Source: Ligula intestinalis
Taxonomy: Eukaryota; Platyhelminthes; Cestoda; Diphyllobothriidea; Diphyllobothriidae
Length of the DNA: 64,000 nucleotides
Direction: 5' to 3'
Assembly (NCBI GenBank): GCA_036362985.1
Contig: JAYGXS010000008.1
Coordinates: 27,639,077-27,703,076, forward strand
Part shown: positions 44,120 to 53,608 of the stretch, piece after piece
Layout of the letters: every line of letters begins with the position of its first letter
Numbering within the stretch: position 1 is the first letter of the stretch
Position numbers and translations under genes: made by a program
The notes under the pieces: model-generated
Told to the model about the DNA's origin: nothing
The model's database searches: none
What the model saw: the letters and a program-made list of their open reading frames with translations, nothing else

Positions 44120-44302
44120 TAGTCTTAGGCAGATATTATTGCTGGCAAAGTGCAGAATGACTGGAATGCGACCGTTTCTGGCCTATAAGCTGTCATCAGC
44201 CTGCCATACTCAACTACAGGTAGTACACTACCCTAGACTCTAACCCGTGACCTGTTTAGCTGAAGCCCAACAGTGTAACGCAATGAGCTACGGCCTCGTT
44301 TT
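44120..44302 (-). mobile_element. Hammerhead SINE, copy 2
   Basis: The minus-strand head starts ACGAGGCCGTAGCTCATTGC (44300) with a B box CACGGGTTAGAGTC (about 44230-44245). The hammerhead core follows: CTGATGA (44199-44193), a poorly paired stem II, GAAA (44178-44175), A-CG-GTCG-CAT, then T17 and CCAGTC. The 3' tail is 'ctttgccagcaata'. The catalytic bases are intact but stem II has only about three pairs and stem III one mismatch. Confidence 0.65.
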
Positions 44303-44389
44303 CTTGCCCGTACCTCACGACAGAAGAAAAATAAAAGAAACTTTCTCTTATGGCTTACTTCTCAAAAAATTGCTTTGATTAGATATTCG

Positions 44390-44650
44390 ATGAACGAATT
44401 TCTGTGTATATTAACTTTTTCCGAGGCAATTTCACAATGAAATTGGAGACTTTTAACAAGTTGTGTAGTATACCTGAAGATAAACCATTCGATTTGACTG
44501 GAGATGAAATAAATTACTTTCTACTTTATAATGGATTATTTTCAGCATAACTGGATGAACTCCGTGAAATAATTGTTATTCTATTGTCTGTTCCGTTTCT
44601 AAATAATCCATAAGCGGAACGTATAGTTTACAAAAAAGTATTTTTCTACA
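44390..44650 (+). repeat. Unit A of a triplicated segment with short reading frame
   Basis: From about 44397 the frame reads SVYINFFRGNFTMKLETFNK then LCSIPEDKPFDLTGDE, ending in a stop near 44548. The unit ends 'gaacgtatagtttacaaaaaagtattttt'. It is homologous to 44960-45290 and 46500-46810. The protein is unrecognised. Conservation of the reading frame in two of three copies suggests it was once coding. Confidence 0.6.
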
Positions 44651-44699
44651 TGACATGTCACGGGTCCTGACAACAGCTTCATAGCGGCTAGTAGTCTTT

Positions 44700-44882
44700 T
44701 GCAGAGAGTATTGCCGGCAAATACAAGGGCGCTGGAATGCGACCATTTCTAGCCTATTAGCTTTCATCAGCCTGATATACTCAACCACAGGTAGTACACT
44801 ACCCTAGACTCTAACCCGTGACCTGTTGATCAAAACTCCAACACTCTAACGCATTGAGCCGCAGGCTCGTTGTCTTGCCCGT
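44700..44882 (-). mobile_element. Hammerhead SINE, copy 3
   Basis: The head ACGAGCCTGCGGCTCAATGC starts at about 44881 and the B box is again GGTCACGGGTTAGAGTC. The tail is 'atttgccggcaatactctctgc'. Same orientation and position relative to the reading-frame unit as copies 2 and 4, so SINE and unit were duplicated together. Confidence 0.7.
44731..44774 (-). ncRNA. Hammerhead ribozyme motif with looped stem III
   Basis: Minus strand: CTGATGA (44770-44764), stem II AAGCT-AATA-GGCTA (four pairs including one G-U), GAAA (44749-44746), stem III ATG-GTCG-CAT (44746-44737, three pairs with a GTCG tetraloop), T17 at 44736, then CCAG. The catalytic core is complete and stem III is closed in cis, unlike the palindromic copies at 7.5 and 46.3 kb. 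Stem I (CAGG/CCAG) has an A-A mismatch at its third pair. Activity is untested. Confidence 0.5.
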
Positions 44883-44959
44883 GACACGTAACAGAAGGCT
44901 GAAAGAAAACGTTCTCTAATAGGGCACCTCTCTAAAAAAGGGCTTTGATTAGTCATTCG

Positions 44960-45290
44960 GTGGGCAAATTTCTGTTTACATTAAATTTTTCCGAGGCAAT
45001 GTCACAATGAAATTGGAGACATGTGACAATTTCTGCAGTTTACCTGAAGATAAACGACTCAATTTGCCTGGAGATGAAAATAATACTTTTGAATTTATAA
45101 TGGATTGTTTTCAGCATAACTGGATTGATCCCATGATCTGTTATAAGCTTGCCAATGGAAAAAAACTGGACATATATGCAACCATTTTATGAAATAGTTA
45201 TAATTCTTCTGTGTGTTTCGTTTCTAAAGAATGCATAAGCGGAACGTATAGTTTACAAAAAATATATTTGTACATGAAATTTATCGGACG
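44960..45290 (+). repeat. Unit B of the triplicated segment
   Basis: Best preserved copy. The frame reads ISVYIKFFRGNVTMKLETCD, then NFCSLPEDKRLNLPGDENN and FEFIMDCFQHNWIDPMICY, to a stop at 45190 (61 codons from the ATG at 45007). Downstream it repeats 'gcggaacgtatagtttac'. No domain is recognised. It could be an exon or the C terminus of an unidentified element. Confidence 0.6.
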
Positions 45291-45329
45291 CTGACAACAG
45301 CTGCAAAGCGGCTAGTAGCCTTAGGCAGA

Positions 45330-45495
45330 GAGTATTGCTGGCAAAGTCCAGGGCACCCGGATTGTGACCATTTCTGGCCCACTATCTGTCATCAGCGCGT
45401 CACACTTAACCCCAAGTGGTGCAATACCCTAGACTCGAACCTGTGATCTATTGTTCAAAAGTCCAACACTAACACATTGAGCCACGGGCTTGTCG
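45330..45495 (-). mobile_element. Hammerhead SINE, copy 4
   Basis: Head ACAAGCCCGTGGCTCAATG at about 45493; B box GATCACAGGTTCGAGTC near 45432-45448, the best in the cluster; core CTGATGA (45395-45389), stem II not pairable, GAAA present, then ATGGTCACAATC and CGGG. The tail is 'actttgccagcaatactc'. The core is intact but the stems are decayed. Confidence 0.65.
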
Positions 45496-45499
45496 TTTT

Positions 45500-46190
45500 G
45501 CCCGTGACCCAAAACATAAGGTTAACTTGGTCTCTGTGTGCCATCCGGGCTCGCAGTTATCCGCGATGGCGTTATTTACGTCTTTGAGTACTGCAGTATG
45601 CGCTTCAAACCGTGCAACTTCCATTACTATGCAAACCTTTGACCATTTTTCGGTGTGAATGCATTTGGGAAAACGTAGGAATAAAAATGAACGACATCAG
45701 GGATATTTAAAACTAAAAAGAAGTTTAAGAAGTACCAATTATTCATTAAGAATTATAAATTGTCCCGATAATCCCCTCAGTTCCGGAGACATATTAGTTT
45801 GCGTATCTACTTTAGTCAAATGTTTTTGCACAGATTACCATTAACAGACATTTATTTATTGAATATCGTCCATGAAATTGTGAAATCATTTCCTGTGTTT
45901 TGAGTATCTTCATTTTTTAGTCCAAAAATTCATCTTCGGTTCGAGGTTTACATCAAAACATTTCAGATAAGGTATACGTAAAAAGTATTCACCGAAACAA
46001 AGGGTTTTGGATATTATTTTTTTATAAGGATGACCATATGGATCATATTTAGAAATTCTCTAAAAACTGCGAACCACGTTGTCGAGAAAAAAATAACGTC
46101 CGCAACCTAATTATGATATTGCTTTTCCTAAGTTTAGTAAAAAAAAAACTTCCAAAAAACTTCGTCATATTCCAGACCACAACCGATAAA
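45500..46190. other. No gene seen
   Basis: AT-rich spacer between tandem units. The 61-codon frame 45659-45844 has no motif. Confidence 0.4.
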
Positions 46191-46193
46191 GCA

Positions 46194-46335
46194 ACGAGCC
46201 CGTGGTGCCGAGGTAGGGTGTTAAACCCCGAGTTCGAATCTCGGGGGTTCAGACCTTATCGATTGGGTATTGGCTGATGATGGCTAACAAGCCAGAAATG
46301 GCCATTCCGGTCTCCCTTTGTCTTGTCGGATCTAC
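46194..46335 (+). mobile_element. Hammerhead SINE, copy 5 (shortest complete)
   Basis: Starts ACGAGCCCGTGGTGCCGAGG (A-box-like), B box GAGTTCGAATCTCGGGG (46230-46246), which is very close to GGTTCGANTCC, then the hammerhead at 46269-46311, then 'ctccctttgtcttgtcgga'. About 140 bases in all, with Pol III head and ribozyme directly adjoining. Opposite orientation to copies 2-4. Confidence 0.75.
46269..46311 (+). ncRNA. Hammerhead ribozyme motif (complete core and stems)
   Basis: Stem I 5' strand ATTGG (46269-46273), CTGATGA (46274-46280), stem II TGGCT-AACA-AGCCA (46281-46294, five perfect pairs), GAAA (46295-46298), stem III palindrome ATGGCCAT (46298-46305), T17 (46306), stem I 3' strand CCGGT (46307-46311; pairs with ATTGG using two G-U). 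Every core position fits CUGANGA/GAAA/UH. Stem III is loopless in cis, so dimer folding is likely. Of all the motifs here this is the most regular. Confidence 0.65.
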
Positions 46336-46499
46336 TTCATCATATCACGTTAGTCATTATGTGACGGCTTTGAGGGATTGCGTGGCGAGCTCCTTGGCAA
46401 AGCGGAACTTAATCGTTCCTTGACTAGATCGGTGAAACATCTTCATTCATTCACTAGATTTAGTCTTTAAAAAGCACTTAGATTAGATATTCAGCTGAC

Positions 46500-46810
46500 G
46501 TAATTCTGTGTATGTTACCTTTTCCAACGTAGTGTCAACATGAAATTGGAGACTTTGGACAAATGTTTTAATTTATATGAAGATAAAAGATTTAATTTTA
46601 CGATAAAGGAATGGAGTTAATTTTCGCTTTGATGATGGATTATTTCCCGCCATAGTGTATTACTTCCAGGATCAGTTATAATCTCGCGAATGCAAAGAAG
46701 AATGGACATCTCTTGAAATATGTATTTTTTTTCTGTCTGTCCCGTTTCTAAATAAAGCATAAGCGAAACGCATGGTTTACAAAAAGAGTATATTTCTACG
46801 TGACTTATGT
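46500..46810 (+). repeat. Unit C of the triplicated segment
   Basis: The words 'tctgtgtatgttacctttt', 'acatgaaattggagacttt' (ATG at 46540), 'gaagataaaagatttaattt' and 'tgtcccgtttctaaataaag' through 'tatatttctacgtgac' align with units A and B. The frame is broken earlier than in unit B (stop near 46618). Confidence 0.6.
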
Positions 46811-46819
46811 GAGGCTTTT

Positions 46820-48165
46820 TATATTTCCTTCACAGTAACATATCTGGACACTTTGTTTTTCTGCCAAGTTGGCGACGCGGTACCAAAAATGTGCCCAACA
46901 CTTATTTTTACTGCATTTTCGGCAAAAACCTTCACAGGTTAGGTAAACATAATTTTTAAAACATAAATCGTTCCTCATTTCTGAATTTGGCCTCACGTCC
47001 ATTTGAGCGACTTTGGACAAAATGTTCCAGTTCTGGAAGGAATAAATTTCCATTTTTTATTTACTCATTCTGGAAATTTTCCATAACACAGTGCATATTG
47101 ATAAAAAAGCTTGCTTTTGTCATAGGTAATAACAAAGGACATTTGTTCGATGTGAGACTACTTCAAATTGCGCCAAAATTAATGCCCATTTCTCTTAATA
47201 AACTAAGCTAAAATGGTGCTTTTCCTAACTTAAAGGCTTTTGCAGAATTAAACCACCCAATCAATAAAAATAATATGCCCAAGCCTATACTAAAGTACCC
47301 AGTCAAATTTCGTCATGAAAGTAACGCAGTTTTTAGCGCAAGGTGTAAACGTTAATCGTATTTCTGAGTTGCGCAGTGTCTTAAAATAAGCGAACGCCCA
47401 AAACTCCCCTGTAATGCTCCGTCTTCCCAGAGAGTAATTTGATTTACCAAGGAGGAAAACAAACGCAAACTGCATCAGTAAATGTCTATATCTCTGATTA
47501 TGATGTGTTTGAGGGGCAATGCGAAGCGATAGGTAAAATTCGTTGTTATCCCTGCAAATGTGTCCACCCTTTATCATTTACCGCCTGGGACGCGCCTTTT
47601 CGCCTGAAGTGGCAGAATAATATTTATCATAATGTAGATGAACTTTGATGCTCGGTGATCCTTAAATGTAAATGTACACCAAATCTGAAAAATGTAGATG
47701 TGCAACAAGCACCGCCTTGGAAGATAATTCAATTTTCGGGAATCATGAGTCCAATGATTGTGTAGGACGTCGCATTGGGCCCTGTGGACAATGCCCGCAG
47801 AGCAATTGACTTCTGATTGCGAACAGAACCCTGTTCTCCCTACCAGAATCCCTTTTCGAAGTAAAGAAAAATACGTTTCTTCACAATAAAGAACTGAGAG
47901 TTGATACACAGCAGTCGCTGGTCTGTCCGTGATATTGGTCTTGGGGAGTGCGTTCGTGTATTGTTTCACTAACTCTTGTGATACGACAATTGAAATAAAA
48001 ATGATGTTAAATGCTGCCATTATCCCCCTCTATATAAGTTTTTCACGCATTGATTACAACATTTCGCTGCTGTTTCGAAGTTATTCGCAAAGGAAGGAAG
48101 TTGGCGGTGACCAGTCACGCAGGTCTTCTGTATTTTAGGAGCATGAATAAGCAGATTATCATTTA
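46820..48165. other. No gene assigned
   Basis: The longest frame is 148 codons on the minus strand (48020-47574). It opens with a hydrophobic, signal-peptide-like run (FNIIFISIVVS) and has several cysteines, but I see no family, promoter or second exon. At 47286-47320 'aagtacccagtcaaatttcg' is shared with 10150-10165, hinting at an old repeat. Confidence 0.35.
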
Positions 48166-48170
48166 TTAAG

Positions 48171-48312
48171 GTTTGGCAGATCTGCTTAGTTTAGTTGACC
48201 CAATTGTGAAAAAAACTGGCGACATTCGGCGGGATTTGAACCAACATGTTTAGGGAAGGCTTTAACGCAAACCCAATGCTCTATCAGTTGAGCTACGAAT
48301 GCCACGCCTTGG
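48171..48312 (-). mobile_element. tRNA-like element with inverted-repeat end, copy M1
   Basis: The left end is gtttggcagatctgctta...agttgacccaattgtga (48171-48209). On the minus strand 48305-48230 gives a tRNA-like sequence with A box TAGCTCAACTGATAGAGC and B box GGTTCAAATCCC. An 8-bp acceptor-like stem (GGCATTCG/CGAATGTC) pairs with one G-U, yet the anticodon stem does not close. The right terminus is missing or diverged. Members at 49001-49179 and 52229-52393 are complete. Confidence 0.6.
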
Positions 48313-48632
48313 CTGTGAGTTCTTTGTAGTTCAATGCCGGTTTTGATTAAAAAGCCCGTTTTTGTTAGCATTTGCGAGTTCATTCTGTCGAAAGTTTTTC
48401 ACAGAATTCTTTGAGCTTAATGCAACCCGTCTCCGCGCTTTCGCAATATATACTTTCTGCGATTTAGTAAAACTGGTAGTCAGAAATTGGTATGTCGACT
48501 TGTCTGCTCGAAGTAGCATCATTTTACCTGCGCAGTAAATACTTTTTTTTTCAAAATAGCCATGGACGTTCCTTTGACAACAGGTAAAATGATGATGCCA
48601 TACCCTCCTAACAATAAAGTGAACCGGCATGT

Positions 48633-48896
48633 GTTTCCTCGGTGGCGCACATATGTTCTTATTTATATTTCAATGCCTACACAATCTTTTTCGTTTAGGG
48701 TTAGGTTTATGGTAAGGGTAAGTGTTAGGGTACGGGCTGGGGTTAGCGTTCGGATAAGGGTTAAGGTTGGCTTAGTTTTAGGGTAAGGTTGAGACAGTGA
48801 TATCGCATGTAAAATACCCCAAGTTTCTGTCGTACGGGAAGCGTTGAAGTAGGCATTTAAATATGAATAAGAACAGATATGCGCTACCAAGGAAAC
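48633..48896. mobile_element. Foldback element with telomere-like core
   Basis: Arms 48633-48680 and 48849-48896 are reverse complements at about 42 of 48 positions (gtttcct(c/t)ggt(g/a)gcgca...caatgcctac). Between them, 48692-48792 is a degenerate GGGTTA/GGTTAG array. The arms and the interior do not match other elements in the window. Confidence 0.7.
48692..48792 (+). repeat. Interstitial telomere-like (TTAGGG)n, degenerate
   Basis: Words include gtttagggttaggttt, ggtaagggtaagtgttaggg, ggggttagcgttcgg, ataagggttaaggttgg and tttagggtaaggtt. Roughly 15 units of six bases with substitutions. TTAGGG is the telomere repeat of most animals, including flatworms. Confidence 0.75.
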
Positions 48897-49000
48897 TTCT
48901 GCAAGTAAACCTAGTAGTCATTCTGGTGGATTCTAGAACTGATTGCTTAGAAAATCCTACCTTCGCTGCAGTCAGCTTGCTGCTCCGTAATGGAGCAGTA

Positions 49001-49179
49001 GGTTTGGCGGGTAAAATTGACCCAAGTGTGATTAACTTCACGGCTCAACGTGAGCCTCGTAGCTCAATGGTAGAGCATTGGCTGCGTAAAAGTCTTCCTT
49101 GCTGTGTTGGTTGGACTCCCACCGAGTCTGAAAATTTTTTTCACAATTGGGCAACTGAATTAAGCAAATCTGCCAAACT
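49001..49179 (+). mobile_element. tRNA-like element with terminal inverted repeats, copy M2
   Basis: The left end ggtttggcgggtaaaattga then cccaagtgtgatt is mirrored at the right end by tcacaattgggcaactgaat then taagcaaatctgccaaac. Inside, 49050-49118 is a tRNA-like sequence: CGTAGCTCAATGGTAGAGC (a perfect A box and D arm with GCTC/GAGC) and a damaged B box GTTGGACTCCC. The combination of a tRNA-like core and inverted termini is uncommon. Confidence 0.65.
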
Positions 49180-49199
49180 CGCGCTGCTTCCTTACAAAA

Positions 49200-51285
49200 A
49201 TTATGGTATTTTTGTCCTTTTAAGTAGTTTTTAGGTTTTAAATCGTCACCTGAAAGCACGAAGAGCTTTCGTCAGTTCTTGATAGGCTGCAAAGTATAAC
49301 TGTCAATTTTTCCAACCATCATTCTTCGTCATATTCGTTGACTGAAAGTAAGTTTAGCAGATCTGCTACCTAATCAGGGAACACACCGGCGGTAGACAAG
49401 TTAGGGTTGTACAGTAGTCGCCAATTACCAGGCAACGTTTATAATTAAATTTGGCCTGATACTTTAGCGTATATTTAATAACACTATTTTGATTCATTCA
49501 GTTTATTGAATGCTACAAAAGCCTTTTACTTAGTTAAAACGTCATTTTAGTTAGGTTAATCAAGAGAAATGGCCATTAGCTTTGGGAAGATCGGGGGTAG
49601 TCTCATATGAAAGGAATTTCCTGTGCTATTTCGAAAGAGCGCACCAAACTACATTCTAATGTTGATAGTACTAGGAAGGAACTGCAAAATAAGTAAAATA
49701 GGTATAGACAATATCCCTTCCAGAACTGGAAAAGTTTATTCAAAATTGTTCAGATTGAAGTGAAGCCAAGTTAAAGGGACCAAATTTGCTTGCAGTAACA
49801 TTGACAGTTTGTATTTGAGAAAATATTTAAGCTATTCTGTGCAGTTTTTTTGCACAAAATGCAAACGCAGAAACGTATTTGTTTGAATGCACTTATTAAC
49901 CTCGCATTTCTTTCAATAAAAACCAAATTTCGAACATCTTCTCGCTAATTTAAGAAAAAACCCCTATTTGATGTAAGTTGTGACGAAAAATAATTTTTTA
50001 TACTCCACGTTCCCTTTTTGCTTTATTTAAAAACGGAAAAGACGAAAAAATAATAAAGAGTTCAAAAAACGGCGATTTATATGGCCAGTTTTTAATTCGC
50101 CAGTTTATAACTGAATGGGGAATTAATCTACTCATGCGGAAGGTAATCCATTATAAAGAGAAAGGAAAGTTCGTTCTTCAGGAAACTTACATAAATTCTC
50201 AAAAATATCACATTTCATTGTGACATTATGTTAAAAATAGTTAATATACGCAGAAGTTCCTCAGCCGAATATTTAATCAAAACAATTTCTAAGAGGTAAC
50301 CTTGTATGGAAAGTTTTTTATTAATTTTAGGAATAGTAGTTTTACAACTCCAGTGCGGACAAGATTTGCACTCGACAATGGTTTTTGCTGTTTTAGGCAT
50401 TTCCGTATATCAAAAGCGTTGTTGTCTTCATAAAATTAATGTCTAAAAACACTTTATTTCGGTAAATGCTCTTTATATCTATCTTATTTAAAAGGTTTTG
50501 GTGTAAACGTCGAACAACTGCAGAATTTATAAATTTATCAAAGAAGACAGTAAAAACAAAGAAACTTTTGACACACTTTAGTTGATGAAATTCAGTAAAT
50601 ACTTATCCAGTAAGACTTAAATTAACAGAATATCTTGACTAAAGGAATGTTCTTTCTATATATTGAAAGGGGTTGCTTCAAGTTTTCAATTTAACACAAT
50701 ATCTCAATGCATTATTCTTATTTATAGCTCTTTTTATCCTCTCCAAAATCATGGGATTATGGAGAAAATTTTATTTTTCTTTACAAACACTAAGTTATTC
50801 CTATAGTTCTTTAAAGTACCTTATATGACTGATGCAGTTCATTGTTTTTACATCTTCGTAAATGCATTCACATTAGTATTTGAGTAATGATCAAACTTGT
50901 ACAAAGTTATTAAAATTACATGGTCTGTGGCGACTACTGTACTTCATTTATTTGCAAAGCACATTCTCATCCGATGTCGTAAGGTGTTAATCTTCTCACT
51001 TATCTAAATTGGATCGTAAATGGTCAAGCATTTCATTTGCTTTAACGAAATGTATTTTAAAGTTTCTCAATTCAAGCCTGAACCGCTAGGGAATATCCTG
51101 TCTGGATGTTTAAAAAGTGATGAAAACTTGTCAACCTCAAAAGAAGATGTACTGTTTATTGTGGTTGCTACAATTAGGAGTCCAATATTTTGCATTCATG
51201 GTGAATTTTCTGAGTGTACATTGGTTATAAGAGATTGCTACTGTCGTGTTCATCATCCCCGGAAGAGGAAGAAAAGGAGAGGTTA
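49200..51285. other. AT-rich stretch, no gene seen
   Basis: Very AT-rich. The 88-codon frame 51020-51286 is motif-free and no splice framework is apparent. Confidence 0.5.
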
Positions 51286-51360
51286 AGTGCTGGTACCAAA
51301 TTGTATTTATGCTGACGTTTCGAAAACATGCTTATTTCCATCGTCTAAGCGTGGTGCTTA
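51285..51360 (-). mobile_element. Penelope-type tail with hammerhead motif
   Basis: Minus strand: GCTTAGACGA (51350-51341), stem II GGAAA-TAAGCATG-TTTTC (51339-51322, five pairs with one G-U), GAAA (51321-51318), stem III A-CG-T (51318-51315), C17 at 51314, AGCATAAATACAATTTGG. The core reads TAGACGA instead of CUGANGA (two changes) and the other core bases are kept. Stem I GCT/AGC gives three pairs. The 2-bp stem III with the sequence ACGT is the hallmark of the minimal hammerheads described in Penelope-like elements. Confidence 0.5.
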
Positions 51361-51734
51361 CTCTTCTGCCGGCCATGGCCTAATGCGCCTCGCTGCGAGC
51401 CGGGTTTTGTACCCATATTCGATGCCCGTGCGTTCGTTCGTCCGTTGACTGTTGATTGGCGCCATCCTCTCCACTGTCATTGGCGCTGCGTCAGCGTGTT
51501 CCTCTGACTCCCCCGCGTTCACAGCATTCATGTCCTACCGTGTGCCTTCGTCGGTCTCCCCCTCGTTCGCGATCCCACAGTTGCCCTTTCTATTTTCCAA
51601 GAGGCTATTTCAGGTCTCGATCAGACAAATTCCGAGAAAATATTGTTGCGACTAGACTGGGTTGTAATCATTTTCCCCCTGAGCAACCCACCGGACCACC
51701 ACACAAACAACGCCAGCATCACACACTAAACGAG

Positions 51735-52115
51735 TGACATTTGACCTTTGTAATTACAAGGACACTTACGTTTAAAATGTGATACACTACTGCAGATTTC
51801 TCTTAATCCCAATCCTGAATAGCGTGCATTCTTAGCAGATTCGAGTATAACACTTGACTAACTGTGAAACGCTCCGTTGCTTCCCTGATATTTTAGACTA
51901 CTACAGTAAGGGCGAGACTTGAGGAAAACTAACCAATCTAATCTGCTAAGCTACGAGGCTCCACCGGACGCTGTTGGATGTAATCACATGCCAATGCTTG
52001 ATACACATGGGATATGTTAGCGGCTTTATATTGTTTTGATTCTGCCATGGTTTGAGGTATACGCCTCATTCGCGAAGTGTCAACTGTCGTTATTTAATCT
52101 TTTAAATGCTTTGAG
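51735..52115 (+). repeat. Interspersed repeat, copy 1
   Basis: Homologous over about 380 bases to 59225-59585. Shared words are gacctttgtaattacaagga, 'tctcttaatcccaatcc', 'ctgtgaaacgctccgttg', 'gggcgagacttgaggaaaac', 'ccaatctaatctgctaagct', 'acatgccaatgcttgatac'. The piece 'atctgctaagctacgaggct' resembles a reversed tRNA A box, so it may be an old composite SINE. Confidence 0.75.
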
Positions 52116-52228
52116 CTGACTCCGAGGAAAGAGACGACGCCTGCTTGTCCAAAAATAATACTAAACCCCCGATTAGTACATCCGGTCTGTAGAATTTATG
52201 CTCCAATTCGCACTTGCATATTTTAGGA

Positions 52229-52393
52229 GGTTTGGCAGATAAGCTTAATTGAAGTTGACCCAATTGTGACGGGATTTAAAATTGCATAGTAGAGAAGGCG
52301 TTTTCGCAAAGCCAACGCTCTAACCACGAGCTAAAAATGCCACACCTCGCGCCATTAATTTAATCACACTTGGGTCGATTTTACCCGCCCAAC
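52229..52393 (-). mobile_element. tRNA-like element with terminal inverted repeats, copy M3
   Basis: The left end is gtttggcagataagcttaat...agttgacccaattgtga and the right end tcacacttgggtcgatttta then cccgcccaac. These are inverted relative to copy M2. The tRNA-like core on the minus strand is TAGCTCGTGGTTAGAGCGTT with a decayed B box. A hairpin GCGTT...AACGC occupies the anticodon-arm position. Confidence 0.65.
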
Positions 52394-53600
52394 TTTATGG
52401 CTCGTATCAAATCTACCAATATGGGACAGCAAGTTGACTGCCCAAGCAGGATTTCCTAAGCAAACAATTAGAATCCACCAAGATGACTACCAGGCTAATT
52501 TATTTGTTAGGAAGGTTTGGCCGATTTCCTTCATCTGCTTACTATTGTCTTTCCGGTTATGTCATTCAGTCTATATGAACTTCCGTCGTGGAATTCTATG
52601 AAAAAGTTTACGCAAACAATATGAGCTTCATTTCTGTCGGCATTTCTACCTTATAACTACGCTATACAAGGTTACTCTGAATGTATACCTTCTGCTTTCA
52701 TTCACTTACAAGACTTTCATGTCTAATTGGATATTTTGGTTACTTCATTTGAGCGAACGTCCAGCTGATCAGACAGTTCTAATGACGTAACATATGCTCC
52801 TCCTGTTTATACGTTTTCCTACGGTCAATACATCTCTATGCATATATCCGATGTCACCTAACTAGGTACTTCTAGGCCTACCCTGCATAGTTTCCAGTTT
52901 ATTCCACCATCACTATAAGCCCTTATAAGAAAGATATGTGTGCCGATATCAAGAGTACATGCTCGCTTAAAAGACCTCATTACATTTGTGTATTGCTCCT
53001 TCTCTACAACAGCAAGTATGCTCTACTTACTAGGAGCATTTAACTTTAATCGCTCGGATATTTCCGTCTTCCAAATGCACAACCTTTTTCGACGTCTAAC
53101 GCAGTCACAAGGTCTGAGGCCGTAAGAGAGGGAGTACGCTTCAGGGTAATATTTCTCCCTGCCAACTAGTAGCGAACCTTTGAACCGATCATTCGGCAGA
53201 TAGCTTGATTTGATATATGCATTGCTGACAAGCCTGGGACCACCCTAGCGTGCAGCCTTATCGCCCGCTAACGATCGCTTCCACAAAAACGTAATTACAG
53301 TGCTACTTATAGTATCCTCTGCGGTTATTGTTCCCGTGTGTGTTCATTCGCGCCACAGGTCGACACTGCGTTGGCATGATCGCTTGCCGCTCATCTTGGT
53401 TCACGCACAAAAGGACGTCTACCGCTTCAATGTGGACAAATCTGGTATGATCACTGTGGTCACGCAAAAGGTAGACGATCACCTACCTGCTCCCAGGCTC
53501 TAACGTGGGCTCTATACAGTATAATCCCTACATCAGAAACGTAAACCGAAATGCGCTTTCGATTCATACGGGTTTGCTTAAATGTGATTGTAAGGTTGAT
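52394..53600. other. No gene seen
   Basis: No motif-bearing frame; short frames of 60-67 codons only. Confidence 0.4.
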
Positions 53601-53608
53601 TCAGAAAG

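Noticed and set aside
47574..48020. 148-codon secreted protein on the minus strand
   Set aside because: The hydrophobic opening looks like a signal peptide, but there is no promoter, splice or family evidence and flanking words recur elsewhere as repeat.
48230..48305. Functional tRNA gene on the minus strand
   Set aside because: A and B boxes and an acceptor-like stem are good, but the anticodon stem does not pair, the T stem is mismatched, and the sequence is part of a repeated element with inverted ends.
48692..48792. True chromosome end
   Set aside because: The TTAGGG-like tract is short, degenerate and internal, with unique sequence on both sides and inverted arms.
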